Positions 16,719 to 24,836 of a stretch of DNA of 64,000 nt are shown here, in pieces. Numbering within the stretch: the stretch's first letter is position 1; every line of letters begins with the position of its first letter. This DNA comes from Desulfopila sp. IMCC35006 (GTDB taxonomy: Bacteria > Desulfobacterota > Desulfobulbia > Desulfobulbales > Desulfocapsaceae), in the NCBI RefSeq assembly GCF_005116645.1, contig NZ_SWCM01000010.1, forward strand, positions 1 to 64,000, in the 5' to 3' direction. A program made the position numbers and the translations under genes. The notes under the pieces are model-generated. The model had not been told where the DNA came from. It saw nothing but the letters and a program-made list of their open reading frames with translations, and made no database searches.

Positions 16719-18389
16719 TTATTTTAACTGGACAATCTTTGTCTCACCGACATATTCCCGGCTCTCAAAGCCGGTCACTGATGTCATTTGCCGGGTGAGT
16801 GTGGACATCTTCTGCAGGTTGCGGATGATCGTGTCCATTTCGGCAATCATCTCTTCAGACTCCAGATCGTCCCGCAGCAGTTGCGCCGTACCGAGCGCGG
16901 CAAAAAGTGGGCTGTTCAACTCATGGGCCGCGGTTCCGGCCATTTCGATCACTCCCTGGAGCTTCATCCGTTCCATCTTTTCCTGTTCCAGCAACCTTTG
17001 GTCGGTTATATCCCGAACTGCCTCAACGACAAAACTGACCTTCCCGTCGTTGTCGAGGATCGGTGCCAGATGGTGCTCAAACCATTTCGAGTCGGATCCG
17101 TCTTCATCAAGCCGATGGAGAACGGTTATCGGTTTGCGGCTGACGAGCACGGTACTGACCGGGCATTCCGTTGTGTCGTCACTGCTCCAGGGGGAGATTG
17201 TCCGGTAGTGACGACCGAGAGTTTCCGCCTCGGTGCAGTTCTTTGTCTCCAGAAAATGTTTATTGACCATAATGACCCGTTTATCCGGATCGACAACCAG
17301 AAGCTGCATCCATAATGAGTCGAGAATGGTCTGCAGAAAGCGTTCATGTTCTTCGATCTGATTGAAGAGCAGGGTTATTTTCCGGTATGTCCGTGCTTTC
17401 TCGATAGCGTTGCCGCCTTCTTCGGCGACAGTGACTGCAAAATTTATCTCCATGGGGGTAAAGCAGTGATGTTCCCCGGTAAGCAGCCGCAGCACCCCGA
17501 TAATCTCCTGCTCATTGCTGATCGGAATGGCCAGTATCGATTTAATACCCTCTTTTTCTATCGCCTCGTGGTAGTCGACCCGTGGATCGTTGGGGGCATC
17601 GTAAATGGCTACCGGTTCACCTTTCAATACCTTGAAGATCGAATCTTCCCGGCTGATGCTGCCGCGGTCAAGGTACTCACGGGACACCCCGGAAGCCGCA
17701 ACCAGCTCGAGGCGGTTTGTCGCCGGATGGAGCAGGCGAATGGTGCAGCCTTTTACTCCCATGATGCCTGGAAGTTTGTCGACGACAGTTTTTAAGATCA
17801 GGTCCAGATCAAGAGTCGAATTGACCAGCCTGGAAATCACGCGCAGTTCGCGAAAAAATTGCACCTGATTTTCCATCTCCTGAAACATGCGCCCGTTGGC
17901 GATGGTCATACCAACCTGTTCGGCAAGAGACATGGCAAAGGCAATTTCCGCCTCGGTAAATTGCCGGGTGTCTTTGGTCAGTAGCCGCAGCAGACCAATC
18001 ACCTGCCCTTTGTAGAGAATAGGCAGCGACATGGCGCTTTTTACTCCTTCCCGGGACATGTAGGCGCAACTGTCGTGGTCGCAGATGACATCGATACCGG
18101 TTCTGGCGGTCGGTTGTCCCTGCAGCAATGCCGCCATGACCTCTTTTGAGTCGATGGTGCTGCGCGACAGGTACTCATCGGAAACTCCCCAGGCGGCACC
18201 GAGCACAAAGGTGTTGGTGCCGCTGTCGAGCAGCCGGATGGTGGCGGCATCGACCTCCAGGAGTCCCGGCAGACGCCTGACGACCAGGTCCATGACCTGC
18301 TGCGGGTCGTGGACCATGCTGATAAGACGGGTGACTTCCTGAAACACCTTCAGGAAGTCACCCTCTTTATGGCTGTCATCAATATGCAT
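16719..18389 (-). CDS. GAF-GAF-PAS sensor protein with histidine-kinase dimerisation domain but no ATPase domain
   Basis: 556 aa. Two GAF domains (about residues 25-175 and 185-345) show the repeated pattern SDEYLSRSTIDSKEV and SREYLDRGSISREDS. A PAS domain follows (about 355-470, including DITDQRLLEQEKM). Then comes a HisKA-type helix pair with GTAAHELNSPL, whose His is the expected phosphorylation site. The protein ends about 60 residues later (KIVQLK, stop). No N, G1 or G2 box is present, and only 72 bp separate the stop from the next gene, so a frameshifted ATPase domain is not hiding downstream. It may act as a phospho-accepting or heterodimerising partner of another kinase. It lies 27 bp after the FeS-subunit gene. 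No transmembrane segment was seen, so it is probably cytoplasmic. Confidence 0.82.
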   Translation of the reverse strand: MHIDDSHKEGDFLKVFQEVTRLISMVHDPQQVMDLVVRRLPGLLEVDAATIRLLDSGTNTFVLGAAWGVSDEYLSRSTIDSKEVMAALLQGQPTARTGIDVICDHDSCAYMSREGVKSAMSLPILYKGQVIGLLRLLTKDTRQFTEAEIAFAMSLAEQVGMTIANGRMFQEMENQVQFFRELRVISRLVNSTLDLDLILKTVVDKLPGIMGVKGCTIRLLHPATNRLELVAASGVSREYLDRGSISREDSIFKVLKGEPVAIYDAPNDPRVDYHEAIEKEGIKSILAIPISNEQEIIGVLRLLTGEHHCFTPMEINFAVTVAEEGGNAIEKARTYRKITLLFNQIEEHERFLQTILDSLWMQLLVVDPDKRVIMVNKHFLETKNCTEAETLGRHYRTISPWSSDDTTECPVSTVLVSRKPITVLHRLDEDGSDSKWFEHHLAPILDNDGKVSFVVEAVRDITDQRLLEQEKMERMKLQGVIEMAGTAAHELNSPLFAALGTAQLLRDDLESEEMIAEMDTIIRNLQKMSTLTRQMTSVTGFESREYVGETKIVQLK

Positions 18390-18416
18390 GAATCTCTTCA
18401 GCCGGGATTCTGATTG

Positions 18417-18869
18417 CTAAACCGTTTCCAGCGTGACCAGCTGGAGGGCATGGGTGGTGCATTTGGCAACGCAGGCCGGTTTCAGCCCGGCATCGATACG
18501 GTCCATGCAGAGATCGCACTTCACCGCTTTGCCGTCATCGGGATTTTTTACCGGGATATCCCAGGGACATGCTGTTTTGCAGGCCATACAGCCGATACAT
18601 TTTTCCTGGTCGATGTAGACGATGCCATCCTCCCGTTTAACCATTGCGTCGGTTGGACAGACTGGCACGCAAAGTGGCTCCTCGCAGTGGCGACAGGCAG
18701 AAAAGGTGATTTCTGTTTTCGGTACGCCGCCGATCATTTTCAGCGGGGTACAGCTGATGTCGCAGAGAAAAGGGCCGACCGGCAGACTTTTGTTCACTTT
18801 GCAGTGCACCATGCAGCCGAAACAGGCGATGCAGCGGCGCGTGTTGAGATGGAGCATATATTTTTTCAC
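18417..18869 (-). CDS. Four-cluster [4Fe-4S] ferredoxin subunit (PhsB/DmsB/NrfC type)
   Basis: 150 aa, starting with GTG at 18869. Cys groups are seen in order: CIACFGCMVHC, CRHCEEPLCVPVCP, CIGCMACKTACP and CDLCMDR, with a later C-x3-C. This is the usual layout of the electron-transfer subunit of complex iron-sulfur molybdoenzymes. The GTGA overlap with the stop of the catalytic-subunit gene shows tight coupling. The protein is slightly short for the family (often 180-230 aa) and has no signal peptide. No NrfD- or DmsC-like membrane anchor gene follows, so electrons are probably exchanged with a soluble partner. Confidence 0.9.
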   Translation of the reverse strand: MKKYMLHLNTRRCIACFGCMVHCKVNKSLPVGPFLCDISCTPLKMIGGVPKTEITFSACRHCEEPLCVPVCPTDAMVKREDGIVYIDQEKCIGCMACKTACPWDIPVKNPDDGKAVKCDLCMDRIDAGLKPACVAKCTTHALQLVTLETV

Positions 18870-20980
18870 AGTTCAACTCTCCTCTTGGTGTTACGGATAC
18901 TCTTTTTCACATGGACGAAAATCTCACAGAGGTTGACGCCGCCACCTGCCTGGTCCCAGTTATCGAGGGCGCCGATCATCAGTTTCTGGTCACTGACTCC
19001 GGCCATGAAACTGCGGGTCTGGCGGGGGATTTCCTTGCCGAAACCGTGGACGGTGAAGACCGCTTCGGGATGGACATGGTCGGTCACATGGGCGGCGACC
19101 GTGGCGCAGTAGGATTTATCCGCTGACGAGAGTTCCAACAGATCCCCGCTCTGTATGCCAAGTTTTTTGGCCTTTTTCGTATGGATCCAGGCGGTATTGG
19201 TCGGCATCAGTTCGGACAGCATCGGGTTGTTCGTGGTATGCCCCTGGGTGTGAACCGCCACCTTGCCGTAGATGAGGCGAAGCATGTCTTTTTCCGGGGC
19301 TTCCGGGCTTACAAACGGCTTTAAAGAAGGCAGACCGGTCTTGGTGAGCAGCTCGCTGATAATCTCGATCTTGCCGCTTGGTGTTTTGAACTGGCCGTCG
19401 AGCTTGTCGCGGTCATAGAAGACCGGGCTGTCTGACAGCTCAATAAAACCTTTTGCATCAAAATCAGCCATGGTGTAACCGGTCGGCTCAAGCTGCCAGG
19501 CCCACAGTTCCTCGATGGTCTTAAAGGGAAAGGTGTCGTGAAGGCCCAGGCGATTCGCCAGTTCGGTGAATATTTCCCAGGAGGACTTGGTATTGTATTT
19601 GGGTTCAACGGCTTTTCTTCTGAGGGTAAGGCGCGGCTTGAGGCCTTTTTGCTGGACAATGAAATTATCCCGCTCGAGATAGGTCGACTCCGGCAGGATG
19701 ACATCGCTATACCAGCCGAATTCACTGTAATTGGTGTCGATGGACACGAGCAGGTCACATTTGTCCATAGCCAGTTTCTGCTTCTCGGGGTCGGGCATGC
19801 CGGAGAACGGATCATGACGCATGGCAATCCAGGCCTTGATCGGATACGGATCTTCGGACAGCATATGATTGAAGAACAGATGGGCCAGGCCGGGGCCTTT
19901 TTCGAAATGGGTGTATTGCCAGCCCACGCCGTCACCTCTCTTGATATCCGGTTTAGGACAGTCGATGGAGCGGATGCCTTTTTTGCCGCAGTCTCCGGCA
20001 CCTTTTGGGATGAACAGACCGCCTTTTAATTCGATGTTGCCCATCAACACATTGAGGATGTGCATGGCGCGGCTGGCATAAAAGGAATCACTGTAGCGGG
20101 CCAGGTTCCAGCCCGGATGAAAAATGACATTGGGCCGGTCGGCGCCGATCTCTTCGACAAAGGCGAGGATGTCCTTTTCCTTAACTCCGCATTCCTTGGC
20201 AGCCCAGGCGGGAGTGTACTCTTCAACAAAAGTGCAGAGCTCCTCAAAACCTGTGACGTAGCGCGCGAGGAAGTCCTTGTCGTAGTAGCCTTGTTTGATG
20301 ACCTGATGAATGACGCCGAGGGCGAGGGCGTAATCGGTACCCGGACGGACCTGGAAAAAGCGGGTGGCTTTTGCCCCGGTCATGGTCTGACGGACATCGA
20401 CGTAGGTAAGGCGGCCGCCCTTGTCGAGCATATCGAGGGTCTGGTGGTTTTCGGCAATACGCAGCGCCGAGAACATGTCACGGCCGAAAAGAACCAGATG
20501 TTTGGCGTTTTTTACATCGTAGGCAAAACCCTTGCGGCCGACTCCATTGATTGACAGACTGGCATGGTGGGTGTTCCGGCCGCAGGTGCAGTCATGGTTG
20601 GTGTAGTTCGGCGAGCCGAAGGCATGGATGAAGGCCTTGTACATCTGTTGCCATGGACCACCGCGAGAGGAGAGCACCGCTGATTCCGGACCATAATTCT
20701 TTTTGATGTCTTTTAACTTGTCGGCAACATAATCGAGAGCTTCCTCCCAACTGGCTTCCCGCCAGCGTCCGGCGCCGCGGGCACCGACCCTGATCAACGG
20801 CTGCTGCGGCCGCTCATGGTCTTCGAGTAATGCCTGTCCTGCCGTACCTTTGGCACACAGGGCGCCGCCGAGTAAATGCGGGTTCCCTTCAATCCAGGTG
20901 ATCTTGTTATCCTCGGACTCCACGCGGATGGGGCAACGGACCGTGCACATGCCACAAATGGAGTAGACTGATTTTTTCAT
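18866..20980 (-). CDS. Molybdopterin oxidoreductase, Phs/Psr-like catalytic subunit, cytoplasmic
   Basis: 704 aa. The N-terminal CGMCTVRC plus LCAKG binds a [4Fe-4S] cluster. The remainder is a DMSO-reductase-family bis-MGD protein, with SWEEALDYVADKLKDIKK and PESTYLERDNFIVQQKG. Cys131 or Cys133 in HDCTCGRN is a possible Mo/W ligand. The closest general resemblance is to thiosulfate/polysulfide reductase catalytic subunits. Unlike those, it starts MKKSVYSICGMC with no twin-arginine leader, so a cytoplasmic location is predicted. It overlaps its FeS subunit gene and is preceded by a membrane protein/kinase/receiver trio. The substrate is not determinable from sequence; a sulfur compound is plausible given the TauE-type exporter nearby. 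Confidence 0.85.
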   Translation of the reverse strand: MKKSVYSICGMCTVRCPIRVESEDNKITWIEGNPHLLGGALCAKGTAGQALLEDHERPQQPLIRVGARGAGRWREASWEEALDYVADKLKDIKKNYGPESAVLSSRGGPWQQMYKAFIHAFGSPNYTNHDCTCGRNTHHASLSINGVGRKGFAYDVKNAKHLVLFGRDMFSALRIAENHQTLDMLDKGGRLTYVDVRQTMTGAKATRFFQVRPGTDYALALGVIHQVIKQGYYDKDFLARYVTGFEELCTFVEEYTPAWAAKECGVKEKDILAFVEEIGADRPNVIFHPGWNLARYSDSFYASRAMHILNVLMGNIELKGGLFIPKGAGDCGKKGIRSIDCPKPDIKRGDGVGWQYTHFEKGPGLAHLFFNHMLSEDPYPIKAWIAMRHDPFSGMPDPEKQKLAMDKCDLLVSIDTNYSEFGWYSDVILPESTYLERDNFIVQQKGLKPRLTLRRKAVEPKYNTKSSWEIFTELANRLGLHDTFPFKTIEELWAWQLEPTGYTMADFDAKGFIELSDSPVFYDRDKLDGQFKTPSGKIEIISELLTKTGLPSLKPFVSPEAPEKDMLRLIYGKVAVHTQGHTTNNPMLSELMPTNTAWIHTKKAKKLGIQSGDLLELSSADKSYCATVAAHVTDHVHPEAVFTVHGFGKEIPRQTRSFMAGVSDQKLMIGALDNWDQAGGGVNLCEIFVHVKKSIRNTKRRVEL

Positions 20981-21023
20981 GCAAATCTCCTCGGTTTCTG
21001 TTTTCTGAATTTTCCTGCTGATA

Positions 21024-21383
21024 TCAGCGAGCGAGTACTTCTGCTACTTTTGCTTCCAGTTCTTTTTTATCAATCGGTTTGACGCAATACTCTCCGGCAC
21101 CCAGTTCTATTGCTTCCCGTGCCGTTTCGATGGTCGGGTAACCGGTTAACATGATGACTTTTATTGTCGAGTTGAGTTTTTTTAATTGTTCCAGCACCTG
21201 AATGCCACTCATTTTTTTCAGCTTGATATCGAGAATGGCCAGGTCGATATGATTTTTGCCGGCAAAACCAATCGCCTGCTCTTCTTCCGTGAAGGTGTGA
21301 ACCGTATGTCCTTGTTTCGTCAGTATTTTTTTGACGAGAATCACTGCATCAAGTACGTCGTCTAGTACAAGTATTTCCGCCAT
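21024..21383 (-). CDS. Single-domain response regulator (receiver only)
   Basis: About 119 aa from the ATG at 21383, which has AAGGAG about 9 bases upstream. An alternative ATG at 21404 overlaps the kinase gene and has no such site. The receiver motifs are present: acidic Asp pair in ILVLDDVLD, phospho-acceptor Asp in LAILDIKLKKMSG, Thr in VIMLTGYPT and Lys in YCVKPIDKKE. There is no output domain, so it works by protein contact or phosphotransfer. It lies just after a histidine kinase gene and 43 bp before the Mo oxidoreductase gene, which makes the kinase its likely donor. Confidence 0.88.
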   Translation of the reverse strand: MAEILVLDDVLDAVILVKKILTKQGHTVHTFTEEEQAIGFAGKNHIDLAILDIKLKKMSGIQVLEQLKKLNSTIKVIMLTGYPTIETAREAIELGAGEYCVKPIDKKELEAKVAEVLAR

Positions 21384-21384
21384 T

Positions 21385-22944
21385 TTACTGGTGCTCCTTG
21401 TCATTGGTGTTGTTCTTTGCTATTGCCGGGAAGCGGAGATGAAAAGCTGTTCCCGGCGATGGTAAATGGGTCGTCGGATCAATTCTCGGGCTCTCCACTT
21501 GAATGGTTCCGCCATGTTCCTGGACTATGCCGTAGGTGACTGATAAACCAAGACCGGTACCTTTGCCGACCTCTTTGGTGGTGAAGAAAGGGTCAAATAC
21601 CTTATTTCTGATGCTATCCGCAATGCCTGTACCGGTATCTTCTACCGAGACCCGTACGTCCTGCACGGTTTTGCCGGTTTGTAGTATTATTTTGCCACCA
21701 TCCTGCATGGCATGCTGTGCATTGTTGAAAAGGTTGATAAAAACCTGGTGGAGCTTTTCTGCATCGCCGAATATCGCCGGCAGGTTAGCGTCGAATCGGC
21801 GAATCACGCTGATTTGATGAAGGTTTAAGGTGTGTTCGGTGACGGACAGTACTTCTTCGATGATTCTATTTATGTCAATGCGGGATTTCTCGCTCTCCGA
21901 CTGACGAGAAAATTTCAACAGATCGGCGACAATACGACGGCAGGCCGTAGTCTGGCGTTCGACTACCTTGAGATTGTCGGCCATTTCCGAATCCTGCGTG
22001 AAATCGTCCATCATCAATTGGGTGTAGCCAAGGATTATACCGAGCGGGGTGTTGATTTCATGAGCGACGCCAGCGGCAATCTGGCCGATCGAAGCCATTT
22101 TTTCCTGGTTGATGAGTTGTTCGGTGATAGTTTTGATACGCGTCATATCCTTACCGATCCCTTCACAGCCGATAATTTTGCCATGCTGGTCGTAGAGTGC
22201 GTTGGCGGAGAGGAGAATGTGACGGGTGGTGCCGTCTTTCCCGGTACACTGCATTTCCAGATCACTGACAGAACCGTTGTCGTGCAGTTCGGCTAAATAT
22301 CGTTCGAGAACATTGGCATTATTGAATAAATGGTGAAAGTTGACACTTGTCTGTTGCGCGTCAAAGCCCAAAAGACGAATGCCGCTGGGGTTGATGTTGG
22401 TTATTATGCCATTTATATCGCAAAAGTATATAATATCTTTTGAGTTTTGAAAAAAATTGCGAAATTTTTTTTCAGATTCCGACAGGTTGCGGGTCCTTTC
22501 CTCGACCATCTCTTCGAGATGGCTGTTGAGCTGCCGCAGCTGTTCGGCGCTTGTGGCCAGGTTAGTATTTGCTTCGGTCAATTTTTCGGCTTTGGCCCTG
22601 ATGGCTTTATATGCCTCAAGTCCCTTATGGTAATAGATGGTCACCGCGGCAACGGAAATCATCAGCATGGTATTGAACCCACCTGAATACGGGGAGAGCT
22701 TTTTCCATATTGGTTCATGATCGCTGTAAACCAGAAAGATTCGGACCATATGGCCAACTCCCCGGGAGAGTGAAAATGCAGCCATGGCGATACAGAAATA
22801 AAAGAGAAATCCCCAGATAAAATTATCCGGCCGCAGTCTGACCAGCGCCCAGGCATACCAGAGGGCGGTGAAACTAAAGAGTATCGCCAGCCCCGAGCCA
22901 AAAAACTCGACAGCAACAGCCGGCAAGAGCGGAAGAGCCGTCAC
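21385..22944 (-). CDS. Membrane-bound PAS histidine kinase
   Basis: 519 aa. Three hydrophobic segments lie in the first 110 residues, then a coiled coil (about 110-155), a PAS domain (about 160-280, KDIIYFCDINGIITNINPSG), a HisKA domain with GQIAAGVAHEINTPLG and a HATPase domain with DTGTGIADSIRNKVFDPFF and GTGLGLS. It is complete. The start overlaps the end of a small membrane-protein gene by 4 bp, and the stop is followed directly by a receiver gene, so the three form a sensing unit upstream of the Mo oxidoreductase genes. The ligand is unknown. It could also phosphorylate the ATPase-less kinase-like protein or the NtrC regulator further downstream. Confidence 0.9.
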   Translation of the reverse strand: MTALPLLPAVAVEFFGSGLAILFSFTALWYAWALVRLRPDNFIWGFLFYFCIAMAAFSLSRGVGHMVRIFLVYSDHEPIWKKLSPYSGGFNTMLMISVAAVTIYYHKGLEAYKAIRAKAEKLTEANTNLATSAEQLRQLNSHLEEMVEERTRNLSESEKKFRNFFQNSKDIIYFCDINGIITNINPSGIRLLGFDAQQTSVNFHHLFNNANVLERYLAELHDNGSVSDLEMQCTGKDGTTRHILLSANALYDQHGKIIGCEGIGKDMTRIKTITEQLINQEKMASIGQIAAGVAHEINTPLGIILGYTQLMMDDFTQDSEMADNLKVVERQTTACRRIVADLLKFSRQSESEKSRIDINRIIEEVLSVTEHTLNLHQISVIRRFDANLPAIFGDAEKLHQVFINLFNNAQHAMQDGGKIILQTGKTVQDVRVSVEDTGTGIADSIRNKVFDPFFTTKEVGKGTGLGLSVTYGIVQEHGGTIQVESPRIDPTTHLPSPGTAFHLRFPAIAKNNTNDKEHQ

Positions 22945-23408
22945 AGGCTGTCCTCCTTCAGTACTTCAAGGTAGAAGGTCCGCAGGCTGATCGTTAAAGT
23001 CAACAGGGCCGGGACATTGAGGAAGTGATCCATTTTGGTGACAGAATAGAGCACTTTGACAAAAGAAAGCGGCGGAGCTATCTGTTCCGTCAAGTTGTTT
23101 TTATTGATGAAGTCGGATGAAGTGAGATGTTCGAAAGCCTGGTGTCCGGCAAAGGCCAGCAGATTCCAGCAGAACAGCAGGATGCAAAAGAGTCGTAGAT
23201 ATTTCCAACCCTTGCTGATCAGAACCGGGGAATAGCGGGTATGCCAATAGAGATAGGCTAAAGCCCCCATGAAAAGGAGGTGAGCCATCTGATGGACATA
23301 GAGCCCCTCCGGCGCACTATGCGACTGAAGCGCCCATGCGGTTTCGGTTTGACCGAGCAGCAGCAGCGGGGTTAAGCCTATGCTGTATATGATAATATAT
23401 TTATTCAT
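22941..23408 (-). CDS. Small polytopic membrane protein coupled to histidine kinase
   Basis: About 155 aa from the internal ATG at 23408 (MNKYIIIYSIGLTPLLLLG), chosen because a signal-type hydrophobic start begins there; the open frame extends to an ATG at 23435. Four hydrophobic stretches are visible. Conserved-looking His residues sit near membrane segments (YVHQMAHLLF, YWHTR, FAGHQAFEH), which would suit haem or metal binding, but no family was recognised. Its 4-bp overlap with the kinase gene suggests it is an accessory sensor component. Confidence 0.55.
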   Translation of the reverse strand: MNKYIIIYSIGLTPLLLLGQTETAWALQSHSAPEGLYVHQMAHLLFMGALAYLYWHTRYSPVLISKGWKYLRLFCILLFCWNLLAFAGHQAFEHLTSSDFINKNNLTEQIAPPLSFVKVLYSVTKMDHFLNVPALLTLTISLRTFYLEVLKEDSL

Positions 23409-23750
23409 TTGCAGTTCCCGGCTCATCAGATGCACCTTTTATGCCGACGCCTGATGGAACATGGCAATAAAATAAATAAAAATAATATTATCGATGGGTT
23501 GGATTTGCCTTTTGTGCTGAAAAAGTAATTTTCCGGTAAAATTGGTTCACCGTCTGTTTATGAGCCGCCACAAAAAAGTTGCATATGATGGTTCAGTGCA
23601 GCACAGAAGAGGTGCCTGTTGCATGATGTATATGCCGATTGCGGAATTTCGACCGAGGAGAAAAATGGAGAGACAGTGCAACAGTTTGGTTGCGTTTGCG
23701 AAAAAGCAAGCAATTATAGGGTGCTGAGGTAACGTTTTGCCGCGGAGGTT

Positions 23751-23782
23751 GCACGTACCGCAACAACTGCGTTGCTACGTGC
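23751..23782. repeat. Inverted repeat with arms GCACGTA / TACGTGC
   Basis: Seven-base outer arms plus inner GCAAC/GTTGC pairing with a two-base bulge. It is the second of three consecutive hairpins read from the lipoprotein gene and directly abuts the next one. Confidence 0.6.
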
Positions 23783-23824
23783 CCGGCAATCATATACGCG
23801 GCGTAACGCTTATATGATTGCCGG
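23783..23824. repeat. Long perfect stem-loop 3' of the OmpA-like lipoprotein gene
   Basis: Arms CCGGCAATCATATA and TATATGATTGCCGG are perfectly complementary over 14 bp. After one mismatch, a further GCG/CGC pairing closes a 6-base loop. It lacks a T-tract. Possible roles are transcript-end protection, termination or a mobile palindrome; nothing here decides between them. Confidence 0.7.
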
Positions 23825-23834
23825 TAGATGTGAT

Positions 23835-23870
23835 AACACATCCAGATGTTGATAAAAAACTGGATGTTAT
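23835..23870. repeat. Third intergenic inverted repeat (ACATCCAG / CTGGATGT)
   Basis: Perfect 8-bp arms with a 14-base A-rich loop, and partly matching ATAAC/GTTAT ends outside. It is the hairpin closest (25 bp) to the lipoprotein stop codon, so it is the likeliest terminator of the three. Confidence 0.5.
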
Positions 23871-23894
23871 GTACACGCTATGTTCTTGATCGTA

Positions 23895-24542
23895 TCAATT
23901 GGTTAACGGAATAATGGTGATTTCAACCCTTCTGTTCATGGCAGGATTGGAGGAGATGGGTCTGCTCTCACCGTAACCGACCGCCCGTATCCTTGCCGGG
24001 TTGACACCTTGTTGTGCCAGGGCGTTCTTAACCGCTTCCGCCCGGCGCATGGACAGTTGCAGGTTATATTGTTCCGATCCGGTGGAATCAGTATGACCAC
24101 CTACCTCAATCTGGGTTTGGTTGTACTGGTTCAGAACTCTGGCAATCCTGGCTATTTCTGTATAACCCCCGGGCAAAAGCGTAGCGGAGTCATGGGCAAA
24201 GAAGGTCTCTCCCTTGAAGGTGGCGGTCAAAACGTCCTCACTTCGTTGAATGCTGGCTGCTTCCGAGCTGGCCATGGCATTGCGAAGGGCTTGCTCCTGG
24301 TTATCCATATACCGGCCAATCTGGTTTCCGGCCAATCCTCCCAGGGCCGCACCAATGCCTGCCCCGATAAGAGTACCTTTGGTGTCCCGGCCGATCGCCT
24401 GGCCTAATACTGCTCCCACCCCGGCACCAACACCAGCGCCAACTGCGGTCCCCTGTTTCTGGTTGGTGTCTAGAGCGGCACAGGAAGTAAGGGATGCGAC
24501 CAGGGCTGAACATACAACAAAGTGAGACAGTTTTCTTTTCAT
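23895..24542 (-). CDS. OmpA-family lipoprotein with glycine-zipper domain
   Basis: 215 aa. The lipoprotein signal peptide has lipobox SLTSC (Cys at about residue 21). A Gly/Ala-rich glycine-zipper membrane segment follows (GAGVGAGVGAVLGQAIG, about residues 36-80), and then a C-terminal OmpA peptidoglycan-binding domain (about 105-212) with FAHDSATLLPGG, EVGGHTDSTGSEQYN and the NRRVEI ending. It is probably anchored in the outer membrane and contacts peptidoglycan, as in the YiaD/Pal-like group. It is a single gene with its own promoter region upstream and three hairpins downstream. Confidence 0.92.
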   Translation of the reverse strand: MKRKLSHFVVCSALVASLTSCAALDTNQKQGTAVGAGVGAGVGAVLGQAIGRDTKGTLIGAGIGAALGGLAGNQIGRYMDNQEQALRNAMASSEAASIQRSEDVLTATFKGETFFAHDSATLLPGGYTEIARIARVLNQYNQTQIEVGGHTDSTGSEQYNLQLSMRRAEAVKNALAQQGVNPARIRAVGYGESRPISSNPAMNRRVEITIIPLTN

Positions 24543-24836
24543 GCGTAAACTCCATTATTATATTTGGTTGAGTGAAATACCGTATGCTGGTTCGAGGCGT
24601 TTTGATGTTTCTTTTCTATCATAATTATAGAATCTGGCTTTGTCCATGAGATATGGCGTGTCCCCTTGTAAGTCTTCGTCCGGCTGAAGAGAGCTCTTTT
24701 TCGCATCGAAGGAGGACTCCTTATTGCCTTCTTGATGATTTGTCTTATACGTGTTAGGAGAGTTCGTGTCAATATCCCTTCAAGTCCCGGTAAACGTGAA
24801 CAAAGCCGCAACTAATACATTGGAGACAGGTAAAAA

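Larger units (their letters stand above)
23409..23894. other. 486-bp intergenic region with three stacked hairpins
   Basis: No convincing gene was found. The half nearest the kinase operon (23409-23700) should hold its promoter. The other half holds three inverted repeats listed separately (23751-23782, 23783-23824, 23835-23870). They lie 3' of the OmpA-like lipoprotein gene, which ends at 23895, so they would form at the 3' end of its transcript. Confidence 0.5.

Noticed and set aside
16600-16720. Frameshifted ATPase domain of the GAF-PAS kinase-like protein
   Set aside because: Only 72 bp separate the stop from the next gene and no ATPase motif is readable in any frame there.
23720-23870. 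Possible CRISPR-like array in the hairpin-rich intergenic region
   Set aside because: The palindromes are different from each other and show no regular repeat-spacer pattern.
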